A DNA stretch of 43,771 bases from a virus, in the IMG/VR virus record IMGVR_UViG_3300010392_000788, positions 1 to 43,771 of that record; one strand, given 5' to 3'. The notes under the pieces are model-generated. The model did no database searches. It had not been told where the DNA came from and worked only from the letters and a program-made list of their open reading frames with translations. The position numbers were made by a program, and so were the translations under genes. This document shows positions 1-8,280 of this stretch, piece after piece (positions within the stretch are counted from its first letter, which is position 1; every line of letters begins with the position of its first letter).

Positions 1-113
1 CCACGCTGGCCCCTCTGGCCCACGCTGGCCCCTCTGGCCCACGCTGGCCCCTCTGGCCCACGCTGGCCCCTCTGGCCCACGCTGGCCCCTCTGGCCCACG
101 CTGGCCCTCTGCT
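1..113. repeat. Left-end 19-bp tandem repeat array
   Basis: Five perfect copies of the 19-bp unit CCACGCTGGCCCCTCTGGC start at 1, 20, 39, 58 and 77; a sixth, shortened copy starts at 96. Each unit is built from two similar halves sharing CTGGCCC. The same unit fills the right end of the window. The array is cut by the window edge, so its true copy number is unknown. Both ends lying in the same repeat suggests a circular or terminally redundant molecule. Confidence 0.95.
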
Positions 114-151
114 GGGGGGGCCGATGCCCCAACCCCTCTGCTGGGGGGGCC
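106..151. repeat. G-run direct repeat beside the array
   Basis: A 17-bp element, CCTCTGCTGGGGGGGCC, occurs twice, at 106-122 and 135-151, and a further G-rich stretch follows to 167. The copies look like diverged repeat units in which the GGCC core has become a run of seven G. The intervening CCCC runs could pair with the G runs. Function unknown. Confidence 0.8.
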
Positions 152-186
152 TCTGGTGGGGGGGTGTGAGTTATTCTGCAGTGCGA

Positions 187-203
187 TTTCAGGGATCCTG
201 AAA
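187..203. other. Perfect inverted repeat between array and HNH gene
   Basis: TTTCAGG (187-193) and CCTGAAA (197-203) form a perfect 7-bp inverted repeat around a 3-nt centre. No U tract follows on either strand, so it does not look like an intrinsic terminator. A short palindrome, TTTTGCAAAA, lies at about 223-232. The position between the end array and an HNH gene would suit a packaging or regulatory site, but that is a guess. Confidence 0.5.
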
Positions 204-240
204 ACCTCCCTTGTAGGGGCACTTTTGCAAAAAATTTTTT

Positions 241-570
241 CTATTCTCGCCAGGCCATTTGGTCCCCAAATGTAACCATACAGTAGTGGCGGCGGCGATG
301 GCATTTGCTGCATAGCGATACCAAGTTAGACCAAACAAGCCTCAGGTCTGGCCCGTCTTCGATTGTTTTTTTGTGATGCACTTCAGTCGCTGGCTCAGTT
401 CGTCCTTCGATGTCACAATCGTGGCAAAGCGGGTTCTCAGTCCGGAAATCCTCAGAAAGTCGGCGCCATTGATGGTCATACAAATCACTTTTCGGCCTTC
501 GGTCCCTGCATTTGCACCGATCGCATGGGACTTTCTTTGAAACTGTACCGCAAAAACAAATCTTTTTCAT
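241..570 (-). CDS. HNH endonuclease
   Basis: A protein of about 109 residues with the layout of phage HNH nucleases. An N-terminal cysteine cluster is followed by a basic helix (HQWRRLSEDF), PLCHDC, the catalytic VHHKK segment, an N before VSLC, and SKCHRRRH. The paired CxxC motifs should bind a structural zinc and the two His residues the catalytic metal. In HK97-type phages such proteins usually sit next to the terminase and assist cos cleavage. Here the gene lies at the opposite end of the leftward genes, after a terminator, so it may have its own promoter. I chose the ATG at 570; an in-frame TTG at 579 is possible. Confidence 0.85.
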   Translation of the reverse strand: MKKICFCGTVSKKVPCDRCKCRDRRPKSDLYDHQWRRLSEDFRTENPLCHDCDIEGRTEPATEVHHKKTIEDGPDLRLVWSNLVSLCSKCHRRRHYCMVTFGDQMAWRE

Positions 571-617
571 AGTTGGCAAAAATTTCCAGATAGGTATCAG
601 CAGATACGCATTAGCAC

Positions 618-654
618 AAAAAAACGCCCGAGAGCAGATACCTCTCGAGCGTTT
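618..654 (-). terminator. Rho-independent terminator of the leftward late operon
   Basis: AAACGCCCGAGAG (622-634) pairs with CTCTCGAGCGTTT (642-654) with a single mismatch. On the minus strand the hairpin is followed by seven U (618-624). It lies just after the stop codon of the last fibre gene and before the HNH gene, so it should end the long leftward transcript. Confidence 0.9.
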
Positions 655-671
655 CGTGTTTTAATACTGGC

Positions 672-1505
672 TTATCCTGGCCACGGGATAGTGCCGCCAC
701 TGGACTCTGTTAGCGTGACAGAACTCGACTGATTTGATGCAGCCATATCGACCACAATTGGAGTCGGTGTATCGTATCCAGCAGGCGGGGAAATCACAAC
801 CGTATAGGTTCCGTCATCGACACCAAACACGACGCTGCCGAGCGAGTCGGTGGTTCCACCTAGCGACGTCCCTGCGAGCGAGACGCGAGACCCTTGGAGG
901 CCATTTGCTCCCGAATCTTGTGTCGTTATCGTGAGCGTATAGATTCCGGTTCCAGTGCCTGATCCGCCACCACCAGCAGACACCACCAGGCTCAGGTTCT
1001 TTTGATAAGTTCCGTCCGTCAGGACGTACCCTACGGTGCCAGCAACAGAAGGGACGTCATCCGCATCGTATGCAATTCTATACCAGTGCAGCGAGCCCTC
1101 TGTCTGCAGAAAGCTAATAGCTCCCTGGAGAGGTGTACCGTCCCCTTTCGTGCCCGTGATGGTAGCACCAGTCACAGGCCATACAAAGTCGATCGGAACT
1201 GTGCTACCGATGTCTCGTTCTGCTACCCCAAGCGATGCGGTATTGGTCGACGGTGTGTCCAGCTGAATCACAGAAAAGAGCGAGTCGGCAATGCTTGATG
1301 GTTGACCCGACCCCTCGAAGATTCGCCAAAGTGTATCAATCGAGTCATCTAGGCTCGCTTGGTAGTTTTCGCTTGACGCTGGCGTTTCAACCAGCTCCAC
1401 TTTATACGTGTCCCAGTCTGCAAGAACAGAGATGTCTTGCGTGAATGGGAATGCGTACAGTGATCTTCCAGTTGAATCTCGATGGTATGCGGTCTGGAGT
1501 GTCAT
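672..1505 (-). CDS. Tail fibre / virion surface protein with Ig-like C-terminal domain
   Basis: This 277-residue protein is the last of four adjoining leftward genes that resemble fibre or tail-appendage proteins. It has a central Gly/Ser/Thr linker (GGGGSGTGTG, about residues 179-188). The C-terminal part has the spacing of a carboxypeptidase-regulatory or Ig-like beta-sandwich (G..V.L.GTS.GG.TDS.G.V.F), a fold common in phage surface proteins that bind carbohydrate. Its ATG shares bases with the upstream stop (TAATG), which implies translational coupling. No enzymatic motif is visible. The family is not firmly identified; the fibre role is inferred from neighbours and composition. Confidence 0.6.
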   Translation of the reverse strand: MTLQTAYHRDSTGRSLYAFPFTQDISVLADWDTYKVELVETPASSENYQASLDDSIDTLWRIFEGSGQPSSIADSLFSVIQLDTPSTNTASLGVAERDIGSTVPIDFVWPVTGATITGTKGDGTPLQGAISFLQTEGSLHWYRIAYDADDVPSVAGTVGYVLTDGTYQKNLSLVVSAGGGGSGTGTGIYTLTITTQDSGANGLQGSRVSLAGTSLGGTTDSLGSVVFGVDDGTYTVVISPPAGYDTPTPIVVDMAASNQSSSVTLTESSGGTIPWPG

Positions 1506-3055
1506 TAGTCGTTAAGTCCTGTTTGGTCGCCATCGTCCAGCCAGTAGTTACCGTATCGCACCAGATTGCTTGACGTTCCCGTTTCCGTAAACGTTCCAGA
1601 CGAGTACGCTGGGTAGAAAAGGCTGTTCGAAATCCTCACAAATGCTGCGTCATCAGTTTCAACTTCCGACACTACCTCACAGTGGTCAATACTCACACCT
1701 GCGCTTCCGACGAATCGCAACGGGGCTTCCCAAAACTGGCAGTTAGAGAACAGGAATCCAAGCGAAATGTTTGCGACGTAAATGCCGTAAAGGTCGCAGT
1801 GATTGACGATGCCATTGATTAAGCTGCTGTGGGAATCATTTCCACCGCTTTGTACAACCATGCCGATTCGATTTTCTGAAAAGTTGACATTATTCAAGCC
1901 AGTGTTTCCAGCTCCGTTAGCGCAGCCGATCAGGCAGTTGCTCGCAGCAAGGTTCTGGAACAGTGAAAACTCGGCACCTGACGGAATTTCAAATCCGATT
2001 CCGCAATTGTAGGCTGTAAGGTTCGATACAGAGATTCCACGACGAATAGCACTGTTGCTGAGAAGAAATTCAAAGGCTGTGCTGTCGACATCCTGGATTC
2101 GGATATTGTCCAAGCGAACATTTTCCACGCCGGTTCCCTGGACGCGAATGCCATAGAACGTGGAAGGCGAACCAATGTTTAGTGACTCAATGTCCGCATC
2201 AGATGACAGGCCCAGCGACGTGTCGATAACAGATGTCTGCCCGCCCTTAACAGTAAAATTCGCAAGCGTAATGTCAGCGGGATTGCTCAAGAATAAACCG
2301 GCAGAGGACCCGCTCATATCGATCACAGAGCCGTTCCCGGAGCCGATGATTGACTTCCCGGAGGCTACCGTGACCACCGAACTGATCGAAACCGGGTAAG
2401 GTGGCAGCGTGACCCGATTGGATCTCGCTAGCTCACCCGCCAAATCAAAGTTGGCTGGGTTCGATGTCCCGGTGACTACGCTGACCCTGTCAAAGAACTC
2501 CAGGTCTGTCGTTGGTCGAATCAGATGGTAGTCGAGGATCAGGTTGTTTGCATATGCAATTGCACCTGAAGAAGTCGACGCATACCAGACAGATCGCGTG
2601 CCCCCACCTGAACCGACGTACCCAAGCGGGCCGGTTGCAGTTTGGCGAACTCCCACGTAGACCGGAGGCCCGCTGCCATCAACACTACTCGTATCGAGCA
2701 GGATTTTGTTCTCGCCAGCGACAAGGCTGACCGCTTGTGTTTTCAGCAACTCAAGATTGCCAGACGTTTGCCTGCCGTAAACAACCTGCGCGGCGCCATC
2801 GGCCTTTGCTGTGATCACTATCCACTTTGCCGTCGTCGGAAGCGACAACGGCGAATCAGACATAAACCAGTAGATATTATTCGCCAGGTTTAGCTGCGAC
2901 GACAGACCGCGCGCGGAGGCGATCGCAGGCTCAAAGGTCGCCGCACCATCGGAAACCTGAACATCATATGAGTCAGGCAGGTCGATTTCCGTGAAACCGC
3001 CAACGCTCGACCCATCTTTCTTTGCTCGAATCGCCTGTAGCTGGCTAACGCTCAC
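1505..3055 (-). CDS. Predicted right-handed beta-helix tail fibre/tailspike
   Basis: A 516-residue protein. Its second half carries short hydrophobic/Asn repeats (for example VENVRLDNIRIQDVDS, ISVSNLTAYNCGIGFE, LNNVNFSENRIGMVV, LINGIVNHCDLYGIYV), the signature of pectate-lyase-like parallel beta-helices. The N-terminal 180 residues look like a separate beta-rich domain, possibly for virion attachment. The start is a GTG overlapping the upstream stop. Beta-helix tailspikes often bind or cleave surface polysaccharide; no catalytic residues can be assigned here. Position among the other fibre genes supports a receptor-binding role. Confidence 0.7.
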   Translation of the reverse strand: MSVSQLQAIRAKKDGSSVGGFTEIDLPDSYDVQVSDGAATFEPAIASARGLSSQLNLANNIYWFMSDSPLSLPTTAKWIVITAKADGAAQVVYGRQTSGNLELLKTQAVSLVAGENKILLDTSSVDGSGPPVYVGVRQTATGPLGYVGSGGGTRSVWYASTSSGAIAYANNLILDYHLIRPTTDLEFFDRVSVVTGTSNPANFDLAGELARSNRVTLPPYPVSISSVVTVASGKSIIGSGNGSVIDMSGSSAGLFLSNPADITLANFTVKGGQTSVIDTSLGLSSDADIESLNIGSPSTFYGIRVQGTGVENVRLDNIRIQDVDSTAFEFLLSNSAIRRGISVSNLTAYNCGIGFEIPSGAEFSLFQNLAASNCLIGCANGAGNTGLNNVNFSENRIGMVVQSGGNDSHSSLINGIVNHCDLYGIYVANISLGFLFSNCQFWEAPLRFVGSAGVSIDHCEVVSEVETDDAAFVRISNSLFYPAYSSGTFTETGTSSNLVRYGNYWLDDGDQTGLND

Positions 3056-4224
3056 TATCGTACTCCCGTAATCTGCACAGCCGAGTTAGTGGCTGCAAGG
3101 TTTTCCAGCGATGCTGCACTGGTCCAGCCAGAACCCTTAATATCGGTCAAGTGCGTGACAATGATTGCCTGGTTAGCCAGCGTTGCGTCTCCTCCTCCAC
3201 CGCCGCCAGAGGGTGCGTTGGCCAAGGCCAGCGTTGTGAACTGCCAGCCAGCTGCGCCGTCACCCTCAAGTGCCGTGTCAAGCTTGTCAGCAATCGCCTT
3301 GGTTGCTGCCGCTACGATCGCTGCTGCGTCGAGCGACGCTTGTGCTGAAGCCAGTGCCGTCGCCGATGCGGCAGTCTTTGCTGAGTCGTATGCCACGGTC
3401 AAAGTCTTTGCCGCAGAAACGTTTTCGTCGATTCGTGCGAGTTCGGTTGCCAGAGCGGTTCGGACCGCTGTCCCAATCGCTGCTAGTGTTGCCTGCGAAT
3501 CCCCGTCGTTGAGAATGAACTGCTCGACCGTGTTGGCGATCGCGGTCAACAATGCTGTTGAGTCACCATCATCAAAGATTGCTGCCTCAGTTGCGGTAGC
3601 GATCGCGTCAATCGCTCCTGAAGTAAGCGTTTTTGCTGCCGAGACGTTTTCATCGATCCGCCCGAGCTCGGTCGCAAGATTGGTCCGCACTGCCGTCGCG
3701 ATGCTTGATCGCTCGCTAGTAGTCAACGTCTTTGCCGCTGAGATGTTTTCGTCGATTCTCGCGAGTTCAACAGCAAGATTGGTCCGCACCGCCGCCGCGA
3801 CACTCGACCGTTCACCGGACGTCAACGTCTTTGCCGCTGAAACCGCTTCATCTAAGTACGCCATGCCGCCCGCGTCGGCATCCTCGGGGTCGATCGCAAC
3901 AACGCGGAATTTCGGTGCGGCATCGATCGCCCCAGACGCTCGAAACGAGAACCCGGTTTCGCCAAAAGTGTCCCAGCAACCGTTTGGATAGTGATAGAAG
4001 TAGAAGCCGTTGCCAATCTCCGCCCACTTTCCGGATGAATACGCATCGCCAACCGAACCGGTAGCGAATGACAATGCAACGTCTGCACTATTATCGTCTT
4101 TGCAGTAGTCTCCAGACATTGACGCGGCAGCAACGCCAGTCTTACCAAGCCCTGTCGTCGAATCACGCAAGAAAACTTTGCCGATAAATGACGTGGTGTC
4201 TTTCAGGATGTCTCGCTGTGCCAT
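3055..4224 (-). CDS. Repeat-containing tail fibre shaft protein
   Basis: This 389-residue protein begins with a beta-rich domain (about 1-125) containing aromatic motifs such as FYFYHYPNGCW. Alanine-rich helical repeats follow: ENxSAAKTLTxxERSSxxxAVRTNLAxELxRID recurs about three times between residues 125 and 275, with degenerate copies nearby. Such repeats are typical of trimeric fibre shafts. Near the C-terminus a GGGGGG linker leads to a small final domain. The ATG overlaps the preceding stop (TAATG). The sequence is very Ala-rich, which produces long spurious frames on the opposite strand. The fibre role is inferred. Confidence 0.65.
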   Translation of the reverse strand: MAQRDILKDTTSFIGKVFLRDSTTGLGKTGVAAASMSGDYCKDDNSADVALSFATGSVGDAYSSGKWAEIGNGFYFYHYPNGCWDTFGETGFSFRASGAIDAAPKFRVVAIDPEDADAGGMAYLDEAVSAAKTLTSGERSSVAAAVRTNLAVELARIDENISAAKTLTTSERSSIATAVRTNLATELGRIDENVSAAKTLTSGAIDAIATATEAAIFDDGDSTALLTAIANTVEQFILNDGDSQATLAAIGTAVRTALATELARIDENVSAAKTLTVAYDSAKTAASATALASAQASLDAAAIVAAATKAIADKLDTALEGDGAAGWQFTTLALANAPSGGGGGGDATLANQAIIVTHLTDIKGSGWTSAASLENLAATNSAVQITGVR

Positions 4225-5297
4225 TAGTCGTCTACCACGATTAGAGTTGAGCCGCCGCCGCCGGACGCAGGAGCGATGGCGCCTTTGTGCTGACCGAATG
4301 TCCCACCCGTTAAAACATTGTCAACGTTCTGCGGGGCAAAGTAAGTCAACACGTCTGCCGGGTCGGTCGGGTCACCGACTGCCGCAAATGGATTGCTGCC
4401 AATCGACTCGTTTGCATAATCATCGGTCAACCCGCCGCCATAGCTGATATCCGTGTCATTGTCCCAAAATGCGTTTCGCATAATTGCGGTGTCGTAACTT
4501 GCAGCATCGATGTTGATTGCCTTGCCGCCGGTCAATGAGAACCCAGCAAAAATGTTATCGAATATTGTTGCGGCTCTCGACCCGGAAGGAGAAAAAACGC
4601 CGGCCTTCGCGCTGCCAGCGCTCGCAAAGAACGTGTTCGAATGGATTGCGTTGACAAAGCCGTCGAGTTCAACGATAGCTTGCATGGCTCCGGTATCACC
4701 GGAAAGCACAATCACGTTCTTGATCAACTTTCCACCACTAGACATCCCAATCAACCCGCTTGCGCTTGAACCGCCATCACACTCCAAAAAATTGCCATAC
4801 GCGTAGCTATAGGCACCTGTTGTCAAAAGGTCTTGAGGACCGCTGCCACCAAAGATTGAGCACCCTGCAACGTATCCGTAATTCGATACCCTGAATCCAT
4901 ACGATGCACCGCCCGACATATCAGCCGAACACCGTAGGATTCGACAATCGGAGCCCGCATTAAACCACGCGCCGGACAGCGTGCCTGAAAAGCCAAGGTC
5001 AACAAACGCTATGTAGTTTGCGCCCGTCCCGACGAACGAAAACCCGTTTGGCAAAATGCTTGCGTGTCCGCCATCGTTTTCAGTTGTCGTGTATCCCCTA
5101 ACGATAACCGGCGCGTCAACCGTACCGTCTGTCCACGTTGGTGCCGAGTCAAGTGTGTGAGGGTTGTTGCTTCGGACGTTCAAAGCATCGCCGGGCGAAT
5201 ACTGCGTGATCGCAAAGTTGATATCGGCCCACGGGTCGCCGATACCACCGCTATCAAGGTCGTTGCCTCCAGCAGAGTCCACGAAATAGCTTGTCAT
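4224..5297 (-). CDS. Predicted beta-helix virion protein
   Basis: A 357-residue protein opening with YFVDSAGGNDLDSGG and PWADINFAI. This start is typical of secreted right-handed beta-helix proteins, which often read xYYVdxxxGnDxxxGxxxxPW.ti..A. Repeating coils with Asn and small residues follow, such as NYIAFVDLGFSG, CRILRCSADMSGG and KLIKNVIVLSG. The C-terminus is a GGGG linker plus a short hydrophobic tail. It lies directly upstream of two other fibre candidates. Polysaccharide binding or depolymerisation is possible, but no catalytic residues are identifiable. Confidence 0.65.
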   Translation of the reverse strand: MTSYFVDSAGGNDLDSGGIGDPWADINFAITQYSPGDALNVRSNNPHTLDSAPTWTDGTVDAPVIVRGYTTTENDGGHASILPNGFSFVGTGANYIAFVDLGFSGTLSGAWFNAGSDCRILRCSADMSGGASYGFRVSNYGYVAGCSIFGGSGPQDLLTTGAYSYAYGNFLECDGGSSASGLIGMSSGGKLIKNVIVLSGDTGAMQAIVELDGFVNAIHSNTFFASAGSAKAGVFSPSGSRAATIFDNIFAGFSLTGGKAINIDAASYDTAIMRNAFWDNDTDISYGGGLTDDYANESIGSNPFAAVGDPTDPADVLTYFAPQNVDNVLTGGTFGQHKGAIAPASGGGGSTLIVVDD

Positions 5298-5300
5298 TGA

Positions 5301-5930
5301 TCACAGCCCCGCCTTAATTGCCGCGATAAGTTCAGCCGGAGTGGTCACGCCGTCAGCTATAGCTGGGTTAATCCAAGTGTTCTCGATGTTGGCACGTACT
5401 GATCCGATGTCTTGTTGCCGCGTCTCTTCAGCCACGCGAACGGCTTCAGCATCAATCGCTGCCTGGACTTCAATGTCGGTCACGCCATCGGGATATTTCA
5501 ACCCCCCGCCCAACGCTAGAAAGTCGTCGACTTGCGATTGTGTCATGTGCGTCCCATCGTTTGCGAAACGTTGCAACGCTTTGACCAATCGCCCGCCCTC
5601 TTGAAAAGATCTCGCGATGCCGTTAGGTCTGACCTGAGTTGTCGTCGCGCAGTCAGCGCGGCCTTGCTGAACAGCTGCAACCCACAACAGTTCAATGGCT
5701 TTTTGGTTGCCTGGTTGTGCCGGAAGAGTGGCGTCATCGTAGGCAGCTTGAAGCGTTCCGCCCGGCCCCGCGTATCCGTCAAAAAGCAAGTCCTCTTCAA
5801 CCAGGAACTTACGCGCGTCGGCTGACAAAATCGGCCGCACGGTAATGTTTGACAAGTCGTCAGCGATGTCGGCCAAAGCATCGCCGTTGTCGAGATACGG
5901 TTTAACGTCGGCGTATACGGGTTGTGTCAT
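5301..5930 (-). CDS. Unknown protein upstream of the fibre genes
   Basis: A soluble, acidic protein of 209 residues with no signal peptide or membrane segment. The C-terminal half is mostly helical and Ala/Glu-rich (EVQAAIDAEAVRVAEETRQQ). The start codon overlaps the stop of the upstream membrane-protein gene by 4 bases (ATGA), implying co-translation. It is followed after 3 bases by the first beta-helix gene. I do not recognise the family. A fibre-assembly or virion role is suggested only by position. Confidence 0.6.
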   Translation of the reverse strand: MTQPVYADVKPYLDNGDALADIADDLSNITVRPILSADARKFLVEEDLLFDGYAGPGGTLQAAYDDATLPAQPGNQKAIELLWVAAVQQGRADCATTTQVRPNGIARSFQEGGRLVKALQRFANDGTHMTQSQVDDFLALGGGLKYPDGVTDIEVQAAIDAEAVRVAEETRQQDIGSVRANIENTWINPAIADGVTTPAELIAAIKAGL

Positions 5931-6232
5931 TGTTGCTCTGAGGTTTGCGATTCACTGGTACACTTCATTAGCCGGATCTCAGTCTTCAACACCGCGTTCT
6001 CGGTGTGAGCCTCTGCCAATTGCTGGGACAGAAGGTCCCTCTCGGCCTTATACTTGTCGGCCATCTTGGCGAGAGCATGGGACTCATCCTCAAGATTCTT
6101 TAGCCGAATAGACAGCTGCTTCGACAGAAGGCGAAACAGGAACGTGATTGCAGCAGCGCCACCAGCGGCAATGGCTGTTATCCATCGCTGCAACCATTCA
6201 GGAATGTTAAGAAGATCGCCTTCGCCTATCAC
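5927..6232 (-). CDS. Membrane protein with coiled coil; holin- or spanin-like candidate
   Basis: A 101-residue protein with a short N-terminal segment, one membrane helix (about residues 17-36, WITAIAAGGAAAITFLF), then a long charged coiled coil (KNLEDESHALAKMADKYKAERDLLSQQLAEAHTEN, quoted here only as its composition between residues 45 and 80). One anchor plus a coiled coil is the plan of phage inner-membrane spanins and of some small holins. It lies at the end of a cassette encoding membrane and secreted proteins. No lipoprotein partner was recognised, so the spanin label is tentative. Confidence 0.55.
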   Translation of the reverse strand: MIGEGDLLNIPEWLQRWITAIAAGGAAAITFLFRLLSKQLSIRLKNLEDESHALAKMADKYKAERDLLSQQLAEAHTENAVLKTEIRLMKCTSESQTSEQQ

Positions 6233-6339
6233 CGGTATTTTCGCCTTCGTCTTGCTTCTGTGATATGGCCTGGACCTTCATCCTTGCCAACTCTTGAGAC
6301 TGCTTGGCGTAGTGCTTTCGCAGTCTTTCCAGGTGTCCG

Positions 6340-6762
6340 CTACTGCTTATGTTTAGCGACGAAACCCCTAACCCAGTCATAGAACTGTTTCTTTCCGACG
6401 TATCCGGCATGGTTATCAATACCCCCATTGGCTTTCAAAGTGAACCTTGGAATCGGCCCGCCTTCCTGTCCCTTGATCGTCACTTTCCAGCCGGACTTCC
6501 GCATGGCTTCAACGACTCCATCTGCCTCAAACAGTCGGCAAGGGATGCAGAACTTCGGCTCAGTGTAGACCACAAGCTCGCTAGGCTCGGCAGCGACTGC
6601 AGCGCGGCCGACAGGCTTAGCGGAATCGGTGTTCGCATCTCTACGCGAAGACGCCCTTGCGTGCTGCGGCTGGCTAATATCAACGGTGCTTGTCTGAGCG
6701 GAATTGTCCGCCAATGGGACAAGCGACAACGCAAGCACTACAACGGCTAAAAGCTTTTTCAT
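6340..6762 (-). CDS. Exported thioredoxin/glutaredoxin-like protein
   Basis: A 140-residue protein with a clear signal peptide (MKKLLAVVVLALSLVPLA) and a linker to about residue 60. A small thioredoxin-fold domain follows: VVYTEPKFCIPCRLFEADG holds a CxxC redox motif, and GPIPRFTL fits the cis-proline loop. It should act outside the cytoplasmic membrane, reducing or exchanging disulfides. Its ATG overlaps the stop of the papain-like protease gene (TAATG), so the two are probably translated together. An exported thioredoxin is unusual for a phage. One possible job is to open disulfide-linked envelope proteins for the neighbouring proteases; that is inference. Confidence 0.75.
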   Translation of the reverse strand: MKKLLAVVVLALSLVPLADNSAQTSTVDISQPQHARASSRRDANTDSAKPVGRAAVAAEPSELVVYTEPKFCIPCRLFEADGVVEAMRKSGWKVTIKGQEGGPIPRFTLKANGGIDNHAGYVGKKQFYDWVRGFVAKHKQ

Positions 6763-7508
6763 TATTCTTTCCTTGCTAGAACAGTCCCCACCGCAACAGA
6801 CTCAAACGGGACCGCTTTTCGGCCCCAAAGGATTCCGTATCCGTTTTTCTCTCCGCCAGCAGAGTACTGCGTGCCATGGCTGTTGGCGATGATAATCCCG
6901 TAGTCTCTGCCGTTGTATGCAACGCCAAGGCCGCATACAAGGTGCCTCCACCACGATAACGCCAGCGTCACCGGCCTGGGGTCGACATCGTCAATTAGTG
7001 CAGATACCGCACCCTCGAAGTCATTTCTGCCCAGTTCGTTGAACGAGACGATTTTATTGGCCGACGATGAAGCGATCACCTCTGGTCGCTTCCAGAGGGA
7101 CATATCCTTACTGAAATTGGGATACACCTTGCAGTCGGGGATACCAAATTGGTCGATGTACCTGCATGCCTCTACCCCATATCCGCCGCGATTTCTCCCT
7201 TGCTTTCCACGGTATGCGGTCGCAAATGCACAAAGGTCTACACCTGAGATCCCTTGGTGGGCTAGCCTGTTTTCGACACAAGCCACCGTCCCGAACATCC
7301 AGCAATAGTTTGTTCGCTTCTGGGACTTGATCTTGCAGTATTTTTTGTGCCAGTGGACTGGCATGGATTGATTTGCGTTGTGCATATCAATCAATTGCTT
7401 CCACTGCGACCGATCATGCCTACGGCCCGAATACTCGGGGTAAGCAGAGAACTCAGGAACAGACTTATAGTCCCTGAGGATGTAGCCTTTACCTAGCAAT
7501 CTTGGCAA
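6762..7508 (-). CDS. Papain-like cysteine protease
   Basis: The protein has the C1-peptidase signature. QKRTNYCWMFGTV gives an oxyanion Gln six residues before the catalytic Cys, which is followed by Trp as in papain. The later SWWRHLVCGLGV supplies the His, and IANSHGTQY followed by NGYGIL supplies the Asn. Length is about 248 residues. No signal peptide is visible, so export would need a holin or another route. I chose a TTG at 7508 because GGAG lies 7 nt upstream; a TTG at 7556 or later starts are possible. The gene sits between two membrane-protein genes and the exported thioredoxin gene. A lytic, endolysin-replacing role is plausible but unproven; virion maturation is an alternative. Confidence 0.75.
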   Translation of the reverse strand: MPRLLGKGYILRDYKSVPEFSAYPEYSGRRHDRSQWKQLIDMHNANQSMPVHWHKKYCKIKSQKRTNYCWMFGTVACVENRLAHQGISGVDLCAFATAYRGKQGRNRGGYGVEACRYIDQFGIPDCKVYPNFSKDMSLWKRPEVIASSSANKIVSFNELGRNDFEGAVSALIDDVDPRPVTLALSWWRHLVCGLGVAYNGRDYGIIIANSHGTQYSAGGEKNGYGILWGRKAVPFESVAVGTVLARKE

Positions 7509-8271
7509 TGTACCGCTCCATTTCGGACACACTGGACGGGATGTCCCGCACTTCAATTAAGCTTCCGTTAGCACCCACAACAAGCATCGCTGACCGCTTC
7601 GGCGGCGCCCGGCTCATTGCGTTGCGAAGCCATGGCTCACTGGATGTGACATCCTGTGATGCGGCGATGCGGCGGCGCTCGATTCCGTTCGATTCAAGCA
7701 TTGCGGCAACCATCGCTGAGTAAACCACAGAGGATTCATCGGAATCCAGATCATCATCCGTAACGAATATAATCGAAGACACATCCAGCTGCACGACAGG
7801 ATCTTCCTCTTCGTCAATGACCTGATCGACGGAGATGACTTCACGTACTTTACTGATGATACCAGGCAAGACGCCCGAGTTGATGGACCACCAAATCACA
7901 AGCACCGCTGCTAGCGGCTTCCAGTTCCAGGACTGTCCATCGGAAGCAGGTTCGCCCTTTTTCAGCAGCTTAGGAACATTTTCCTTTGCGTATTCGGTTG
8001 CTCCCTTAAGTAAGATAGTGGCCGCAGAAACCGCATCCTCAACCCTTGGCAGCAACCCGGACACGATGCCAATTGTTGCGATACCGACCATCTGAGTGAA
8101 TGACAGGATTGCCGCAACGACTCCAAGCCATAGCTCAGGGCCAGAAAACCCCTCCTCCTGGCCATTAAACAGGTCCACAACCGAGCCGATCCATCCGTCC
8201 CGCCACAGAACAAAGGTCAGGTACATCACCCCGGCGCCGACAATCGTCTGAAACGTCTTGTTCTCTTTCAT
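7489..8271 (-). CDS. Three-helix membrane protein with soluble C-terminal domain
   Basis: A 260-residue protein with three predicted membrane helices: about residues 8-24, 46-74 and 117-140. An acidic stretch (VIDEEEDPVVQ) and a soluble alpha/beta domain (IIFVTDDDLDSDESS to the C-terminus) follow. It precedes and slightly overlaps the papain-like protease gene. Topology and place are compatible with a holin or an anchor for lysis enzymes, but it is longer than usual holins. No family recognised. Confidence 0.6.
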   Translation of the reverse strand: MKENKTFQTIVGAGVMYLTFVLWRDGWIGSVVDLFNGQEEGFSGPELWLGVVAAILSFTQMVGIATIGIVSGLLPRVEDAVSAATILLKGATEYAKENVPKLLKKGEPASDGQSWNWKPLAAVLVIWWSINSGVLPGIISKVREVISVDQVIDEEEDPVVQLDVSSIIFVTDDDLDSDESSVVYSAMVAAMLESNGIERRRIAASQDVTSSEPWLRNAMSRAPPKRSAMLVVGANGSLIEVRDIPSSVSEMERYIAKIAR

Positions 8272-8280
8272 GGTCTGTTC

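Noticed and set aside
3089-3991. 300-codon plus-strand frame
   Set aside because: It is antisense to the Ala-rich repeat fibre gene. Its Ala/Ser-rich sequence reflects the GC-rich repeats of that gene.
6207-6428. 73-codon minus-strand frame, possible gene in the gap 6233-6339
   Set aside because: It begins deep inside the thioredoxin-like gene. The only start in the gap (about 6281) would give a 24-residue charged peptide overlapping the next gene.
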